From Rhodococcus sp. SGAir0479 (GTDB lineage: Bacteria > Actinomycetota > Actinomycetes > Mycobacteriales > Mycobacteriaceae): a stretch of 64,000 bases of DNA. The stretch is taken from assembly GCF_005484805.1 (NCBI RefSeq), contig NZ_CP039432.1, positions 248,001-312,000 on the forward strand, written 5' to 3'. The notes under the pieces are model-generated. The model was given only the letters and a program-made list of their open reading frames with translations, was not told the DNA's origin and did no database searches. Shown here piece by piece: positions 27,179 to 35,692 of the stretch. The stretch's first letter is position 1; each line of letters begins with the position of its first letter. Position numbers and translations under genes: made by a program.

Positions 27179-27958
27179 ATGTCTTGGACCGGAGACCCGA
27201 TCTGGCTGGCCGACGCGCTGCGCGCGGCCGGCCTGCGGGTGATCGAGCACGAAGGTTGGCGCGACCGGGGCCACGGCGACTTCCGCGACCTGCGCGGCGT
27301 GCTGTGCCACCACACCGCCGGCGGCGGCACCCAGGACTGGCGCATCGTCCAGTACGGCCGCCCCGACCTGGACGGCCCGCTCGCCCAGCTGGTGCTGGAA
27401 CGCGACGGCACCTTCCGCATCATCGCCGCGGGCGTCTGCTGGCACGCCGGTCGCGGCTCCTGGCCTGGCTGGCCCACCGACAACGCCAACTACCACGTGA
27501 TCGGCATCGAAGCCGTATCCCGCGGCGACGGAACCGACTGGACCACAGTGCAGCTCGACGCTTACAAACGAGGCTGCGCCGCCATTCTGGGCCGCATCGG
27601 CCGCACCGCTGATGACTGCGTAGCCCACCGGGAGTACAGCCGAGAGGGAAAGATCGACCCCGCCGGCATTGACATGGACGAATTCCGCCGCGACGTAGCG
27701 GCCTTCCTCGAGAGAAAGGACGCGCCGATGAGCGCTTCAGAAGTCACCCAGCTCCAGGACTTCATCACCAAGTTCTGCGGCCCGATCAGCAGCGATGTCA
27801 AGGACATCCGCGAACAGCTGTGCGGCCTGGACCAACGTGACCTGGGCCAGTACGCCGGCTGGCCGCAGCTCGGCGGCCACACCCTGGTCGACGCCCTCGC
27901 TGATGTCATCGGTCGGTTGGACAAGTTCGAAAGCCGCTTCATCCCGCCCGCTCTCTAA
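27179..27958 (+). CDS. N-acetylmuramoyl-L-alanine amidase (endolysin, LysA)
   Basis: 259 residues. Amidase_2 domain at residues 10-175: LCHHTAGGG, VLERDGTFRIIAAGVCWHAGRGSWPG, NYHVIGIEAVSRG and VAHREYSREGKIDPAG. The histidines in CHHTAG, CWHAG and the HREYS...D region are the zinc and catalytic positions. The C-terminal 75 residues are helical and may bind the wall or other proteins. It cuts the stem peptide from peptidoglycan. The ATG at 27179 has AAGGAA upstream. It is intact, while the lysin B of the island is broken. Confidence 0.87.
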   Translation: MSWTGDPIWLADALRAAGLRVIEHEGWRDRGHGDFRDLRGVLCHHTAGGGTQDWRIVQYGRPDLDGPLAQLVLERDGTFRIIAAGVCWHAGRGSWPGWPTDNANYHVIGIEAVSRGDGTDWTTVQLDAYKRGCAAILGRIGRTADDCVAHREYSREGKIDPAGIDMDEFRRDVAAFLERKDAPMSASEVTQLQDFITKFCGPISSDVKDIREQLCGLDQRDLGQYAGWPQLGGHTLVDALADVIGRLDKFESRFIPPAL

Positions 27959-28016
27959 CCCTTACGCGCTCCCGCTCCGGTTCGATCGTAGTGGAAGCTC
28001 CGCCGCATGACCGCCC

Positions 28017-28560
28017 TCACTTCGGAGTTCGGTGATACCGGTAGTGGAGGGCCTCGAATTCAACTGGCGGCAGGTCGCCGCAGTACTCGTACAGCCTGCG
28101 GTGGTTGAACCAGTCGACCCATTCGAAGGTCGCGATTTCGACCTGGGCAACGGTCCGCCACAGGCCCCAGGCTTTGAACAGTTCGGTCTTGTAGAGGCCG
28201 TTGATCGTCCCCGTGAGTGCATTGTTGTAGCTGCGCCCGGTGGTCCCGACCGAGGTGTCGATGCGGCCTCGACGTGCCGCCCGGTGAACGCGACCGACGT
28301 GCACTGGGCGAGGTCAGAGGGCATGCGTGCGGCCACCGAGTGGCCGACGATCTTGCTGGAGTAGCAATCCTTGATCGCGTACAGGCAGAGCTTGCCTTCA
28401 GCGGTGCGACTCGCGCTGAATGCTATTCAGCCACAACATATTCGGATACGGCGTAGCGAAGTCGCGGGTGATTGGGTCGCCGTAGACCGGAGGTTCCGTC
28501 CTGCGGTCTCGGCCGGGTTTCTTGGCGAACGTGGACTAACTCCGCTACAGGGAGCACAGC
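28017..28560 (-). pseudogene. IS3-family transposase (OrfB) remnant
   Basis: The C-terminal part, SYNNALTGTINGLYKTELFKAWGLWRTVAQVEIATFEWVDWFNHRRLYEYCGDLPPVEF (28017-28240), is unmistakable IS3 OrfB. Further upstream on the same strand, in other frames, come SSKIVGHSVAARMPSDLAQ and TRDFATPYPNMLWLNSI, which match the preceding part of the integrase core. The stretch between them (the DDE middle) is deleted and frames are broken. OrfA and terminal repeats are not seen. Confidence 0.8.
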
Positions 28561-28788
28561 CGATGGACGCGGTTTTCGCCGGCGGCGATGTCGTGATGGG
28601 GCAGTTCGTCCGCGACGAACCGGCACCCGAACGCCGGATCGTGGCATGGATATCGACTGCCGCGTTGGGTCTTTCGCGATCCTTCTGGGCTACGACACAT
28701 CCTCACCAGTCGGAAGTCAACCAACCCCGGGGCGCCCGCTGCACGCAGACAGGCCACGCTGCCTGCCGCAGCACTTTCACCAAAATCG

Positions 28789-28847
28789 TTCTCTACCTGC
28801 ACTGGTGGTCGACATTCGTCGGACTGTCGCAAAACACCCGATAGGCT
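28789..28847 (+). promoter_or_regulatory. Late promoter element, copy 2 (nuclease effector)
   Basis: TTCTCTACCTGCACTG, GGTGGTCG, CTGTCGCA and TAGGCT at 28842-28847, again 47 nt from ACCTG to TAGGCT. It heads the effector and immunity pair at 29186 and 31885. Confidence 0.7.
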
Positions 28848-29131
28848 GATGCCCTCGGTGTGAGGTGGTCCGTGGTGGCCGATCGAGGTTCGAGAACGCT
28901 GAGACTGGCCATGAATTATCTCACCCAGGCAGCGTTTCCGGCGCAGGCTGCTTTGGCCCCTTCGTGTCCACTCTTCGTTGCGGACCCTGGCGAATTTGGG
29001 CGAAGTGGCCCTGGCTGCCAACCTTTCACCCCTTGAGTGCACCGTGGCCCATATGACCGACGTCCCATCGATTCCGCACCGGTAGATACCCCTTCGATCG
29101 GGTACCGCGCTTTCCTTTCCGCCCCCTTTTC

Positions 29132-29158
29132 GGCCGCTCCCCACCCTGGGGTGCGGCC
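29132..29158 (+). terminator. Hairpin in the effector leader
   Basis: GGCCGCTCCCCA (29132-29143) pairs with TGGGGTGCGGCC (29147-29158), one mismatch, followed by TCTTTCACG. It sits between the promoter and the ATG at 29186, so it may be an attenuator that must be read through. Confidence 0.55.
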
Positions 29159-29185
29159 TCTTTCACGAAACACCGAGGTACACCC

Positions 29186-31792
29186 ATGGCAACCGAAGGC
29201 CACAAAGGTCCCCCACCAACTAAGCGCACGAAGGCGCACGAGTCCGGCGAGACCGGCGAGTCCACGAACGTCAGTCCCTTCGACATGATTGGCGTAGGGC
29301 CCGACGGGGAGCCGCTTCCCGAGCCTCAGCCTCCAATGGCGGTGAATCCTTACGACCCGACCGGGGAACTGGGCATCACCACTTTTCCCGGAAATCCAGC
29401 CAGCCCTGTCGAGTCCACGAACGTCAGTCCCTTCGACATGATTGGCGTAGGGCCCGACGGGGAGCCGCTTCCCGAGCCTCAGCCTCCAATGGCGGTGAAT
29501 CCTTACGACCCGACCGGAGAACTGGGCATCACTACTTATCCCAGCAATCCGGCAGCAGCACCGTTGGTACTAGGAAGATCGACCTATTCCGTCGAGGACC
29601 TCCCAAAGACCACCGTGCCCAAAGACCTTGAGTCGTTGTTGCTCCCTCCAAGCGTGAACGCCGACAAACCGGGCAGCGGAGGACTGAATCCACCCCCACC
29701 GGGCGTGGGCGTATTGGGTCAACTGGTACTTGAAATGACGCCTCCCGGAACGAAATTCGAGGGTGAGACAACGATCGGCCCGGATGGCGTGCCCACCACC
29801 GACTGGAATGTGGTGGTTCCCGGACAGGAGCCGACCTATTGGGGCAGGACTCAACAGGTTCCGCTTGCCGATGGTTCGTCGGTCGACATCAACTATGGCT
29901 CCAACGGCACGCCGCTGTTGGCGAAGGGCGAGGGTGATCCCGCGCTCCGGCTACGTCTGGCTGATGACAACGGCGCCCCACGATGGGCATTACTGAACTC
30001 TGCCGGCGAGTACCTGTTCACGATCGACAGCTCTGGCAACGCGATTGGTGAGGGTGGATCGGCGTCGACGGTGGACCCGTCCGCGGGTCTGGCCGGCCTC
30101 ATAGGCGGGGCGGTCGGTACCGGAACGACGCTGGGGGCAGCCCTCGCCGAAAGCGCGGCGTCCGGGGCTGCGGCAGGTGCTGCGGCGGGAGCCCCCACGG
30201 GGCCTGGCGCGGCGGTGACCGCGGCCATCGGTGTATTCGTCGGGGTCGGACTTACTTATGTCATGTGGAAGTCCGGGGTGTTCCCGGGCAGCCCGCACGG
30301 CGAACCCCAGGACGATGGCGTCAAGCCTGTCGACCCGAACTCGCTTCCAGAGATTGGACAGCCGCAGCCGTGGATTCCGCCCAGGGTCAACGGCGACGAG
30401 GGCGTTCAACCTCCCCCTTTGCTCGAACCGCGACCCACCGTGGTGGCACCTGTCGACATTTCGCCGACCGCTCCCCGCTCTCCGTTGGTCACGCAACCCA
30501 CGGAACCCAGTCGATCGAGCCCGGCTGATGACCCGGGCACGGTTTCTACCCAGATCCTTTTCCCTAGCGCGGTGGACGGACAGAAGTGGGTTCCGGTAGA
30601 AGGAACATACTGGCGGGGCAATTCACTGGTGTGGGCTAAGGGAAACCCAGCAGGTATGAAGCCCGGCACCTTCGCGAAGAATCCGACCACAAAGACCGAA
30701 CTCAACCTTCAGGCTGTTCTATACAAACTCTTGGAATCGGGTCTTGATGACGTCGATGAAGAGCACCGGCCACCGATCATGGCAGCTCTTGCCGTCCTCC
30801 AAGGCACACTGCTCTACCAGCAGACATTTCGCGGCGTGATCGAGCAGCTCGGGAACCCGTTCGGCGCGGACATTGCCAAACTCACCAGCCCCAGCTTGGA
30901 AACGAGCGAGGAGGAGCTGGAAAGGCTGGCTGATCTCGGCGCTCCGAAGCTCTTGCTGGATAACGCAATCAACGAATGGTGGGCTTCCAAGGCGGTGGTT
31001 GATGGCGCCAAGGAACTGCTCGGCGAAGCCGGGGCGATCGCGATGCTCAAAACCGACGGGTGGACAGTGAACGCCCGACCCAGAGGCTCGGGCACGCACG
31101 ACATCGTCGCCGTCAAGAACGGTGAAGTCATGGTGATCGAAGCAAAAGGCGGTAACCCAGGCCCCCCGCGGCCAGGCGAGGCGACCGTCTCCGCCGGACC
31201 CGGTATCGACACTGACATCCGTGCCCAGCAGATGACCGACCCGTATCTCTGGCATAAACTCAAGGAGGACGCTGAAAACGATCCCGAGTTCAAGCAGTGG
31301 CTTATCGATCACGAGGTGTGGACAGCCATTGAGAACGAAGACCCTTCCAGGGTGGGTTATCGGCTGATCAAGGTCGACACCAAAGGGAACATTATCGTTT
31401 ATGGTTCCGAGCAGATCCCGACACCGGAAGGTATCCCCGCCGAGACGGTTATCGGCCAAACTACCGGTAATGGACCTGGCCCTAGACTGCGCGGGGTCGC
31501 ACTGCCGTTATCGCGGGCTAACCCCTTCGTGGGGGCGGGGAACTTCCCGGTCGGTGTGCTCGGTCAGGCCGGTGGCTGGCTCGGTGGCCTGATCCAGGCA
31601 GGGTTGCACGATGTCGCCGCGATCGGGCAACTCGCTGTTCCAGTACCTGCGGTGCCTGCCCTGCTACCCGGGTTCCGGCCCCCTCGAACACCGGCAAACG
31701 AATCATTGACAGTCAACGTCGTGCAGCACACGCCGCCGCCCGGACAGATCGTCTCGGATGACGAACGACTCCGCGGCATGACTTACCTGTGA
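29186..31792 (+). CDS. Large modular protein with PD-(D/E)XK nuclease-like toxin core
   Basis: 868 residues. Order: a short basic start; two near-identical 51-residue repeats (25-126), rich in Pro; a beta-rich stretch; a Gly/Ala-rich hydrophobic segment (about 296-362, GLIGGAVGTGTTLGAALAE...VGLTYVMWKSG) that could cross a membrane; a Pro-rich linker; a helical part (about 490-620); a nuclease-like core GTHDIVAVKNGEVMVIEAKGG with Asp639, Glu652 and Lys654 (D...ExK). It ends in a hydrophobic stretch and LTVNVV...DDERLRGMTYL. This resembles polymorphic-toxin restriction-endonuclease-like domains fused to a delivery part. There is no signal peptide. The next gene looks like immunity. Calling it a tail-delivered effector is inference. 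Confidence 0.72.
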   Translation: MATEGHKGPPPTKRTKAHESGETGESTNVSPFDMIGVGPDGEPLPEPQPPMAVNPYDPTGELGITTFPGNPASPVESTNVSPFDMIGVGPDGEPLPEPQPPMAVNPYDPTGELGITTYPSNPAAAPLVLGRSTYSVEDLPKTTVPKDLESLLLPPSVNADKPGSGGLNPPPPGVGVLGQLVLEMTPPGTKFEGETTIGPDGVPTTDWNVVVPGQEPTYWGRTQQVPLADGSSVDINYGSNGTPLLAKGEGDPALRLRLADDNGAPRWALLNSAGEYLFTIDSSGNAIGEGGSASTVDPSAGLAGLIGGAVGTGTTLGAALAESAASGAAAGAAAGAPTGPGAAVTAAIGVFVGVGLTYVMWKSGVFPGSPHGEPQDDGVKPVDPNSLPEIGQPQPWIPPRVNGDEGVQPPPLLEPRPTVVAPVDISPTAPRSPLVTQPTEPSRSSPADDPGTVSTQILFPSAVDGQKWVPVEGTYWRGNSLVWAKGNPAGMKPGTFAKNPTTKTELNLQAVLYKLLESGLDDVDEEHRPPIMAALAVLQGTLLYQQTFRGVIEQLGNPFGADIAKLTSPSLETSEEELERLADLGAPKLLLDNAINEWWASKAVVDGAKELLGEAGAIAMLKTDGWTVNARPRGSGTHDIVAVKNGEVMVIEAKGGNPGPPRPGEATVSAGPGIDTDIRAQQMTDPYLWHKLKEDAENDPEFKQWLIDHEVWTAIENEDPSRVGYRLIKVDTKGNIIVYGSEQIPTPEGIPAETVIGQTTGNGPGPRLRGVALPLSRANPFVGAGNFPVGVLGQAGGWLGGLIQAGLHDVAAIGQLAVPVPAVPALLPGFRPPRTPANESLTVNVVQHTPPPGQIVSDDERLRGMTYL
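29258..29563 (+). repeat. Two near-identical 153-bp tandem repeats
   Basis: Copies at 29258-29410 and 29411-29563 differ at only a few bases over most of their length and encode ESTNVSPFDMIGVGPDG... twice (51 residues each). The near-identity at DNA level points to recent duplication or gene conversion. Confidence 0.9.
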
Positions 31793-31884
31793 ATACTTGG
31801 CCCCGTCGTGATGTGGGAGGCTACGACCGCCGTGACGGCCACTACCGAATCACCAACTCTGACTACGAGAGAGAGCTGTAGAAG

Positions 31885-32388
31885 ATGCGAGCAGATATCG
31901 AACGCGCTGCCCAGGCGGTGCGCGCGGCCGCTGAGTTCGACTGGACGTGGACCGTCCATGACCTGCCGCCGTTCTGCGGTCAGGTCGGCTGGCAGGTCAG
32001 CGGCCTCGATGAGCAGTTTCCAGCAGCCGTGACCAATCTCGAAGTCAATCGCCCCGATGTGATGGTGGGCGTCGCGGACATATCGACAACCGACTTGTCG
32101 CGAGCGATCAACCAGATCGCCTTCCGTGCCAGTGATGTCGTTCTCGGTCGGAGCGACTTGGAGCCGGAGCTGGATGAAGTTTTCAATGCACTCGTGCAGC
32201 GGATGTTCGAACTGCTCGGGCAGCGGCCCACGGATTGGTGGATCGAACCGACCCGCGGCCTGCGCTGGGACCTTCCGGGCCTGGTGGTGAGGGCCAAGAT
32301 CGGCGTCTCATCGGTCTGGGTGTATCTGGTCAGTCCTGCGTACCAGCAATGGCGCGACGAAATCGAGCAGAGCGCCGAAGACGAGTAG
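31885..32388 (+). CDS. Probable immunity protein (resembles DUF6301)
   Basis: 167 residues. The start MRADIERAAQAVRAAAEFDWTWTVHDLPPFC looks like the actinobacterial DUF6301 family, which I recall as lying beside polymorphic toxins. Two acidic helices follow. The end, GLRWDLPGLVVRAKIGVSSVWVYLVSPAYQQW, is a small alpha/beta unit. No signal or membrane helix, so it would act in the cytoplasm, as needed against a nuclease. It lies 92 bp after the effector, same strand, with GAGAGAG upstream. Immunity is inferred from position. Confidence 0.6.
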   Translation: MRADIERAAQAVRAAAEFDWTWTVHDLPPFCGQVGWQVSGLDEQFPAAVTNLEVNRPDVMVGVADISTTDLSRAINQIAFRASDVVLGRSDLEPELDEVFNALVQRMFELLGQRPTDWWIEPTRGLRWDLPGLVVRAKIGVSSVWVYLVSPAYQQWRDEIEQSAEDE

Positions 32389-32638
32389 ATGTGAGGTCGG
32401 TTGAGGCTGCAGCCGGCCCGACTCGCTGTCATTCCTGAAAATCGATAGCTTGCGCAGCTCGCACCAGCCTCGATCTTTCGTGAGTCCCGCGTGCTGGCCT
32501 GAGTGGCTTCGTACTGGGTGTCTAGATCGAGGAAACGTGTTCGTCCGTGAGCGAGTACCCGACGCGGTCGGGTGACGTCGGGGTCCACGGCCCCGAATGT
32601 GGCTTGCCTTTCGTCTCGGTCGAGCAGGTTGACGCAGG

Positions 32639-33872
32639 TCAGGTCGGAACCGGTAGCGCAGCGAGGCGCCCGAGTCCGGCGGTCAGCAGGTCCACGTGCG
32701 GTGCATGCGCGGACAGTTTCGAGTGACTGCGGCGGGCATGCCGGGCGATACGGCCGGTGATCGAGAGCAGACGCAACCGCAGGCGTTTGGGTTCCCAGCG
32801 GCGTGCCGGATCAGTGTTGAAGGCGAGCATCTGCGTCCACGCAGTCAGCTCGCACGCCAACGGCACGGCCGCCAGCCAGATCCGATTCTGGTCAAACCCG
32901 TGCAGCGGAAGGCTCCGCAGTCCGGTGTCTTTCGTGGTCCGGATGCAGTCCTCGTAGCGCGCTCGCCTCCGGCGCCGTAGTTCGAGATCCGGCAGCTGGC
33001 CGCGAGTGGTGTTGGTGACGAACCCGGTGAGTCTCAGCCCGTCGGTGTCGGTGAATCGCAACTGCGCACCGGGGTGCGGTGGTTCCTTCCGGACGATCAC
33101 CCACATCCCGGTCGGCCAGCCCGAAAGATCCAGTAGGCCGGTCAATTCGGCGACCCAGGCGCCGTCGCGGACCTTCCCGTCGGCGTCGTAGGCCGGGGTC
33201 CACACCTCCTTCGGGATCATCGCGATCTTGGCGGCCATCGTGTCGGTGAGTGAGAACCCGTTCGAGTACCCCAGGTCGCGTTTGGTCAGGTACTCGATCA
33301 GGACGTGGGTGCGGATCTTGACCTTGCGGCCGACCCGGTAACCGGGATCGGACGGCAGCTGCGCCAACGCGTCCTTGACGACAGCGATGGGGGTACCGCC
33401 CTGCACGGAGTGCTTGGGGGAGGGTCGGCGGCGGTGTTGGAGCCGGTGCGGCGGTCGGGGGCGTGTTCGCCGTCCGCCGCCCAGGCGTGGGCCCGAGCGG
33501 TGCGGCGTGCGGTTGTTGATCACTGCGAGTGCTTTCGGGGCGTCGGCGGCCAGTGCGGTGACCAGGCGTGAGACGGTCGGGTCGGAGGCGACCCGGCCGA
33601 AGACCTCCGGGTGGTTTGCGCAGTTGGGTGATATCGGCGAGGCAGTCGACACCGAGTGCGAGGGTCACCGCGAGGTCAAACACGATCTTGCCGGGATCGT
33701 GGCTGGCCAGCGGCTTGCGCCACGGTGCCAACCTGGTCGACAGAGCGGTGGTCAAGCAGGTTTTCTCGGCGGTGCGCAGCGGCAGGGACTGTGCTGTGCC
33801 GGCGTGCGACACGACACCGGGTCCGGTGGCGTCTGCGGACCTGTGGGGGTAGGCGCGGGTAGGCTTGCTCAC
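32639..33872 (-). pseudogene. IS1380-family transposase, frameshifted with internal deletion
   Basis: The N-terminal part from 33872 (TRLAPWRKPLASHDPGKIVFDLAVTLALGVDCLADITQLR) matches IS1380 transposases. A frameshift near 33600 leads to NCANHPEVFGRVASDPTVSRLVTALAADAPKALAVIN. The segment that should hold the first catalytic Asp is replaced by a short out-of-frame Arg-rich stretch (HRSGPRLGGGRRTR), so a deletion removed it. The rest, from IAVVKDALAQLP through KIRTHVLIEYLTKRDLGYSNGF to CELTAWTQMLAF, is well kept. It cannot transpose. Terminal repeats were not identified. Confidence 0.83.
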
Positions 33873-34104
33873 CTGAATGGTGCTCCTCGAACTGGTGTTG
33901 ATTCAACTGTCGCAAGTCGAATTATCCGTGTTCAGGGCACCATTCTTCGTTTGTGGCACGGACTTCCGCTCAGTCAGCGTGAAGCGCGAGGCTAGCTTGC
34001 CTGCAGCGGACTCGATCGGCGCCCAATCCGAGTCGTGTTCGTGGCGGGTCTCGGCGACAATCCGCGGAATGAAGCCTCGGCAACGGCAGGATGTCTGAAA
34101 ACCA

Positions 34105-34163
34105 CTATTTACCTGCACTGTTGGTCGCTTTTCGGTGAGTTGTCACACACCCCGTCGTAGGCT
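34105..34163 (+). promoter_or_regulatory. Late promoter element, copy 3 (tail operon)
   Basis: CTATTTACCTGCACTG, TTGGTCGC, TTGTCACA and TAGGCT at 34158-34163, with 47 nt from ACCTG to TAGGCT. The nearest identity is to copy 2 over ACCTGCACTG.TGGTCG. It precedes the lysin B remnant and the tail genes. Confidence 0.72.
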
Positions 34164-34393
34164 TGAGCCACAGGCCAGGAACGAATCGGAATTCCTTCCA
34201 ACGTTTCTCACCTCTCGAATACAACAATCTCGACATTGCTGATAGTCCGTCACTCCCAGCCCATGTGGTTCGCCCCCGAACAACTATCTGGTTGAAAAGC
34301 GGGTTAAGAGCGTCCCACATGCCCGCCCCTTGTGCGCCCGTCTCCCGCGGGTGATCCGCGGTCGCAGACGTCGTCGCAGCGCAGGGGCGTCAT

Positions 34394-34437
34394 AGTCCCG
34401 CCCCCGGAGCATTCCCCTCGACTCCGGGGGCGGGACT
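34394..34437 (+). terminator. Perfect 16-bp hairpin in the tail-operon leader
   Basis: AGTCCCGCCCCCGGAG (34394-34409) and its exact complement (34422-34437) enclose a 12-nt loop and are followed by TCTCC. It lies downstream of promoter copy 3 and upstream of all tail genes, so it may be an attenuator. Confidence 0.65.
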
Positions 34438-34498
34438 TCTCCAACTTGCCGAATGGATCTCCGCACAGAGAGTTCCGCAATACAGAAAGGTCGACGAC

Positions 34499-34985
34499 GT
34501 GATCACTGTTCTGACGTGTCGCGGCACCGGAGAGCGTGCGAGGTGCACCGGTGAATATGCTCTCGTGCGCCACGCGCCGGCTCGACTGCAGCTAGTACCT
34601 GATCGGTCCCGGCCAGTGTCGGTCCCGCCAACCCGCAGAACCTCGTTGCCGGTTGCTCCGAGGGGTAGTCGCTCGCGATGGGCGTTCGGGCGCTGGTCGC
34701 GGAGATCCGTGCTACCCCCGAACCGTGCGGAGATCCTCGGATGCAAGTAGCCCGCCATTCCGATGGAATCACCTGCTGCCCTGCCGATTCGTCGCTTCGC
34801 ATGCTTGCCGACACCGTGTCGGCTTTCAGCTTCGCCGTCCTGGGCGGGTGGAAAGCTCACCGGCCGACCGTATCCGTCTCGCCCGCAGCCTCATATACCG
34901 AACTGACGGTTACTGCGACCGGCTCGCCGCGCTGCTCAATGCGCACCGACCCGCGGTCACCGCCTGGAACCAAATGGATGGTCGA
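34499..34985 (+). pseudogene. Degraded lysin B / cutinase-like esterase
   Basis: A GTG at 34499 with AGAAAGG upstream opens with VITVLTCRGTGE, the typical start of cutinase-like phage esterases. The next conserved block is in another frame: VPASVGPANPQ...GCSEG(stop)SLAMGVRALVAEIRATPEP. It carries a TGA at 34600 and a TAG at 34666; the second is one base from the CAG expected in CSExQS. The nucleophile motif GYSxG is not found. Lysin B cuts mycolic acids from arabinogalactan, so intact copies are needed by phages of mycolate hosts. Confidence 0.65.
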
Positions 34986-34987
34986 CA

Positions 34988-35653
34988 ATGTCTTTCGAAG
35001 ATGTACGAGATGACGCACAGTTCGTGCGTTTCGCCGACGGCGAATGGGAAGGCCGCCGCACCGGCTATGATGATGGTGCACTGTCGGTCTCACGGTCGGG
35101 ACGCCTGCTTCCCTTCCTGCAGTGGGCGTCGGTCGCCAGCAGTCCGCTGAAGGGCCCGACCAAGGCGATGGTCAACGTGAAGGCCTACGCTTCCGGTGGC
35201 GAAGTGGAGGACGAGCATGGTCCCACCGACGCCGGCGGCTTCCTCTCCACGGCTCCGGTCGGCTCGCTCTTTCCGTTCCTGCAGTGGCACAACTGGTACA
35301 ACATCTACAAGGGCACGCGGGACGAAATCGTCTCCGCAGGTGGCGAAGCCGCCATCACGGCTATGGTCGGTGCCGTCACAGGCCCGGCCGCAGCCGCCGC
35401 CGCGGGCGCGACCACCGCGTTGACCAGCACGGTCAGCACCGTGGTGCAGACCCTGTCCTCCGCGTCACAGAACCTCCGCCAGGACGCCCCGAAGCTGGTG
35501 CAGCCCCAATTTCGTGCGCCCGTAGGGCATATTAGCCCGGAGATAGACCGGAGTACCACCATCAACGTGATCAAGACCGCCCCCGACGTCGCGGCTTTCA
35601 CCAACGACCCGTTGCGCGAACGGATCGCAACCTATCTGAGCCACGTGCGCTGA
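34988..35653 (+). CDS. First protein of the tail operon, with tape-measure-like segments
   Basis: 221 residues. Two similar units are visible: GRLLPFLQWAS (about 37-47) and GSLFPFLQWHN (about 96-106). Between them is VKAYASGGEVEDEHGPTDAGGFL, which resembles the tape-measure block YATGGDIKGPG. An Ala/Gly-rich hydrophobic stretch follows (AITAMVGAVTGPAAAAAAGATTAL, about 120-145). The protein ends TTINVI...NDPLRERIATYLSHVR, similar to the end of the effector and of the mini tape measure. It may be a membrane-active tail component or a cargo. The ribosome site is weak. Confidence 0.6.
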   Translation: MSFEDVRDDAQFVRFADGEWEGRRTGYDDGALSVSRSGRLLPFLQWASVASSPLKGPTKAMVNVKAYASGGEVEDEHGPTDAGGFLSTAPVGSLFPFLQWHNWYNIYKGTRDEIVSAGGEAAITAMVGAVTGPAAAAAAGATTALTSTVSTVVQTLSSASQNLRQDAPKLVQPQFRAPVGHISPEIDRSTTINVIKTAPDVAAFTNDPLRERIATYLSHVR

Positions 35654-35692
35654 AGTACTCCCGCTCGCAAGAGCGAAAGGGGGTGATGAGAA

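Larger units (their letters stand above)
28561..29185. other. Gene-free stretch with late promoter and effector leader
   Basis: No supportable gene was seen on either strand. It holds late promoter copy 2 (28789-28847) and a leader of about 340 nt that ends in the hairpin at 29132-29158. Confidence 0.5.
33873..34498. other. Gene-free stretch with late promoter and leader
   Basis: No gene supported. It carries late promoter copy 3 at 34105-34163 and a leader of about 335 nt containing the hairpin at 34394-34437. Confidence 0.5.

Noticed and set aside
28545-29144. A 199-codon minus-strand frame between the IS3 remnant and the effector
   Set aside because: It runs across the late promoter and leader, has no recognisable domain and mixed composition; more likely chance.
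29186-31792. The 868-residue protein as an ordinary tape measure
   Set aside because: It lies in a separate transcription unit, lacks the long helical core and the YATGG block, and carries a nuclease-like motif followed by an immunity-like gene.
32389-32638. Terminal inverted repeats of the IS1380 element
   Set aside because: I could not match a convincing repeat pair on the two sides of 32639-33872, so no element ends are given.
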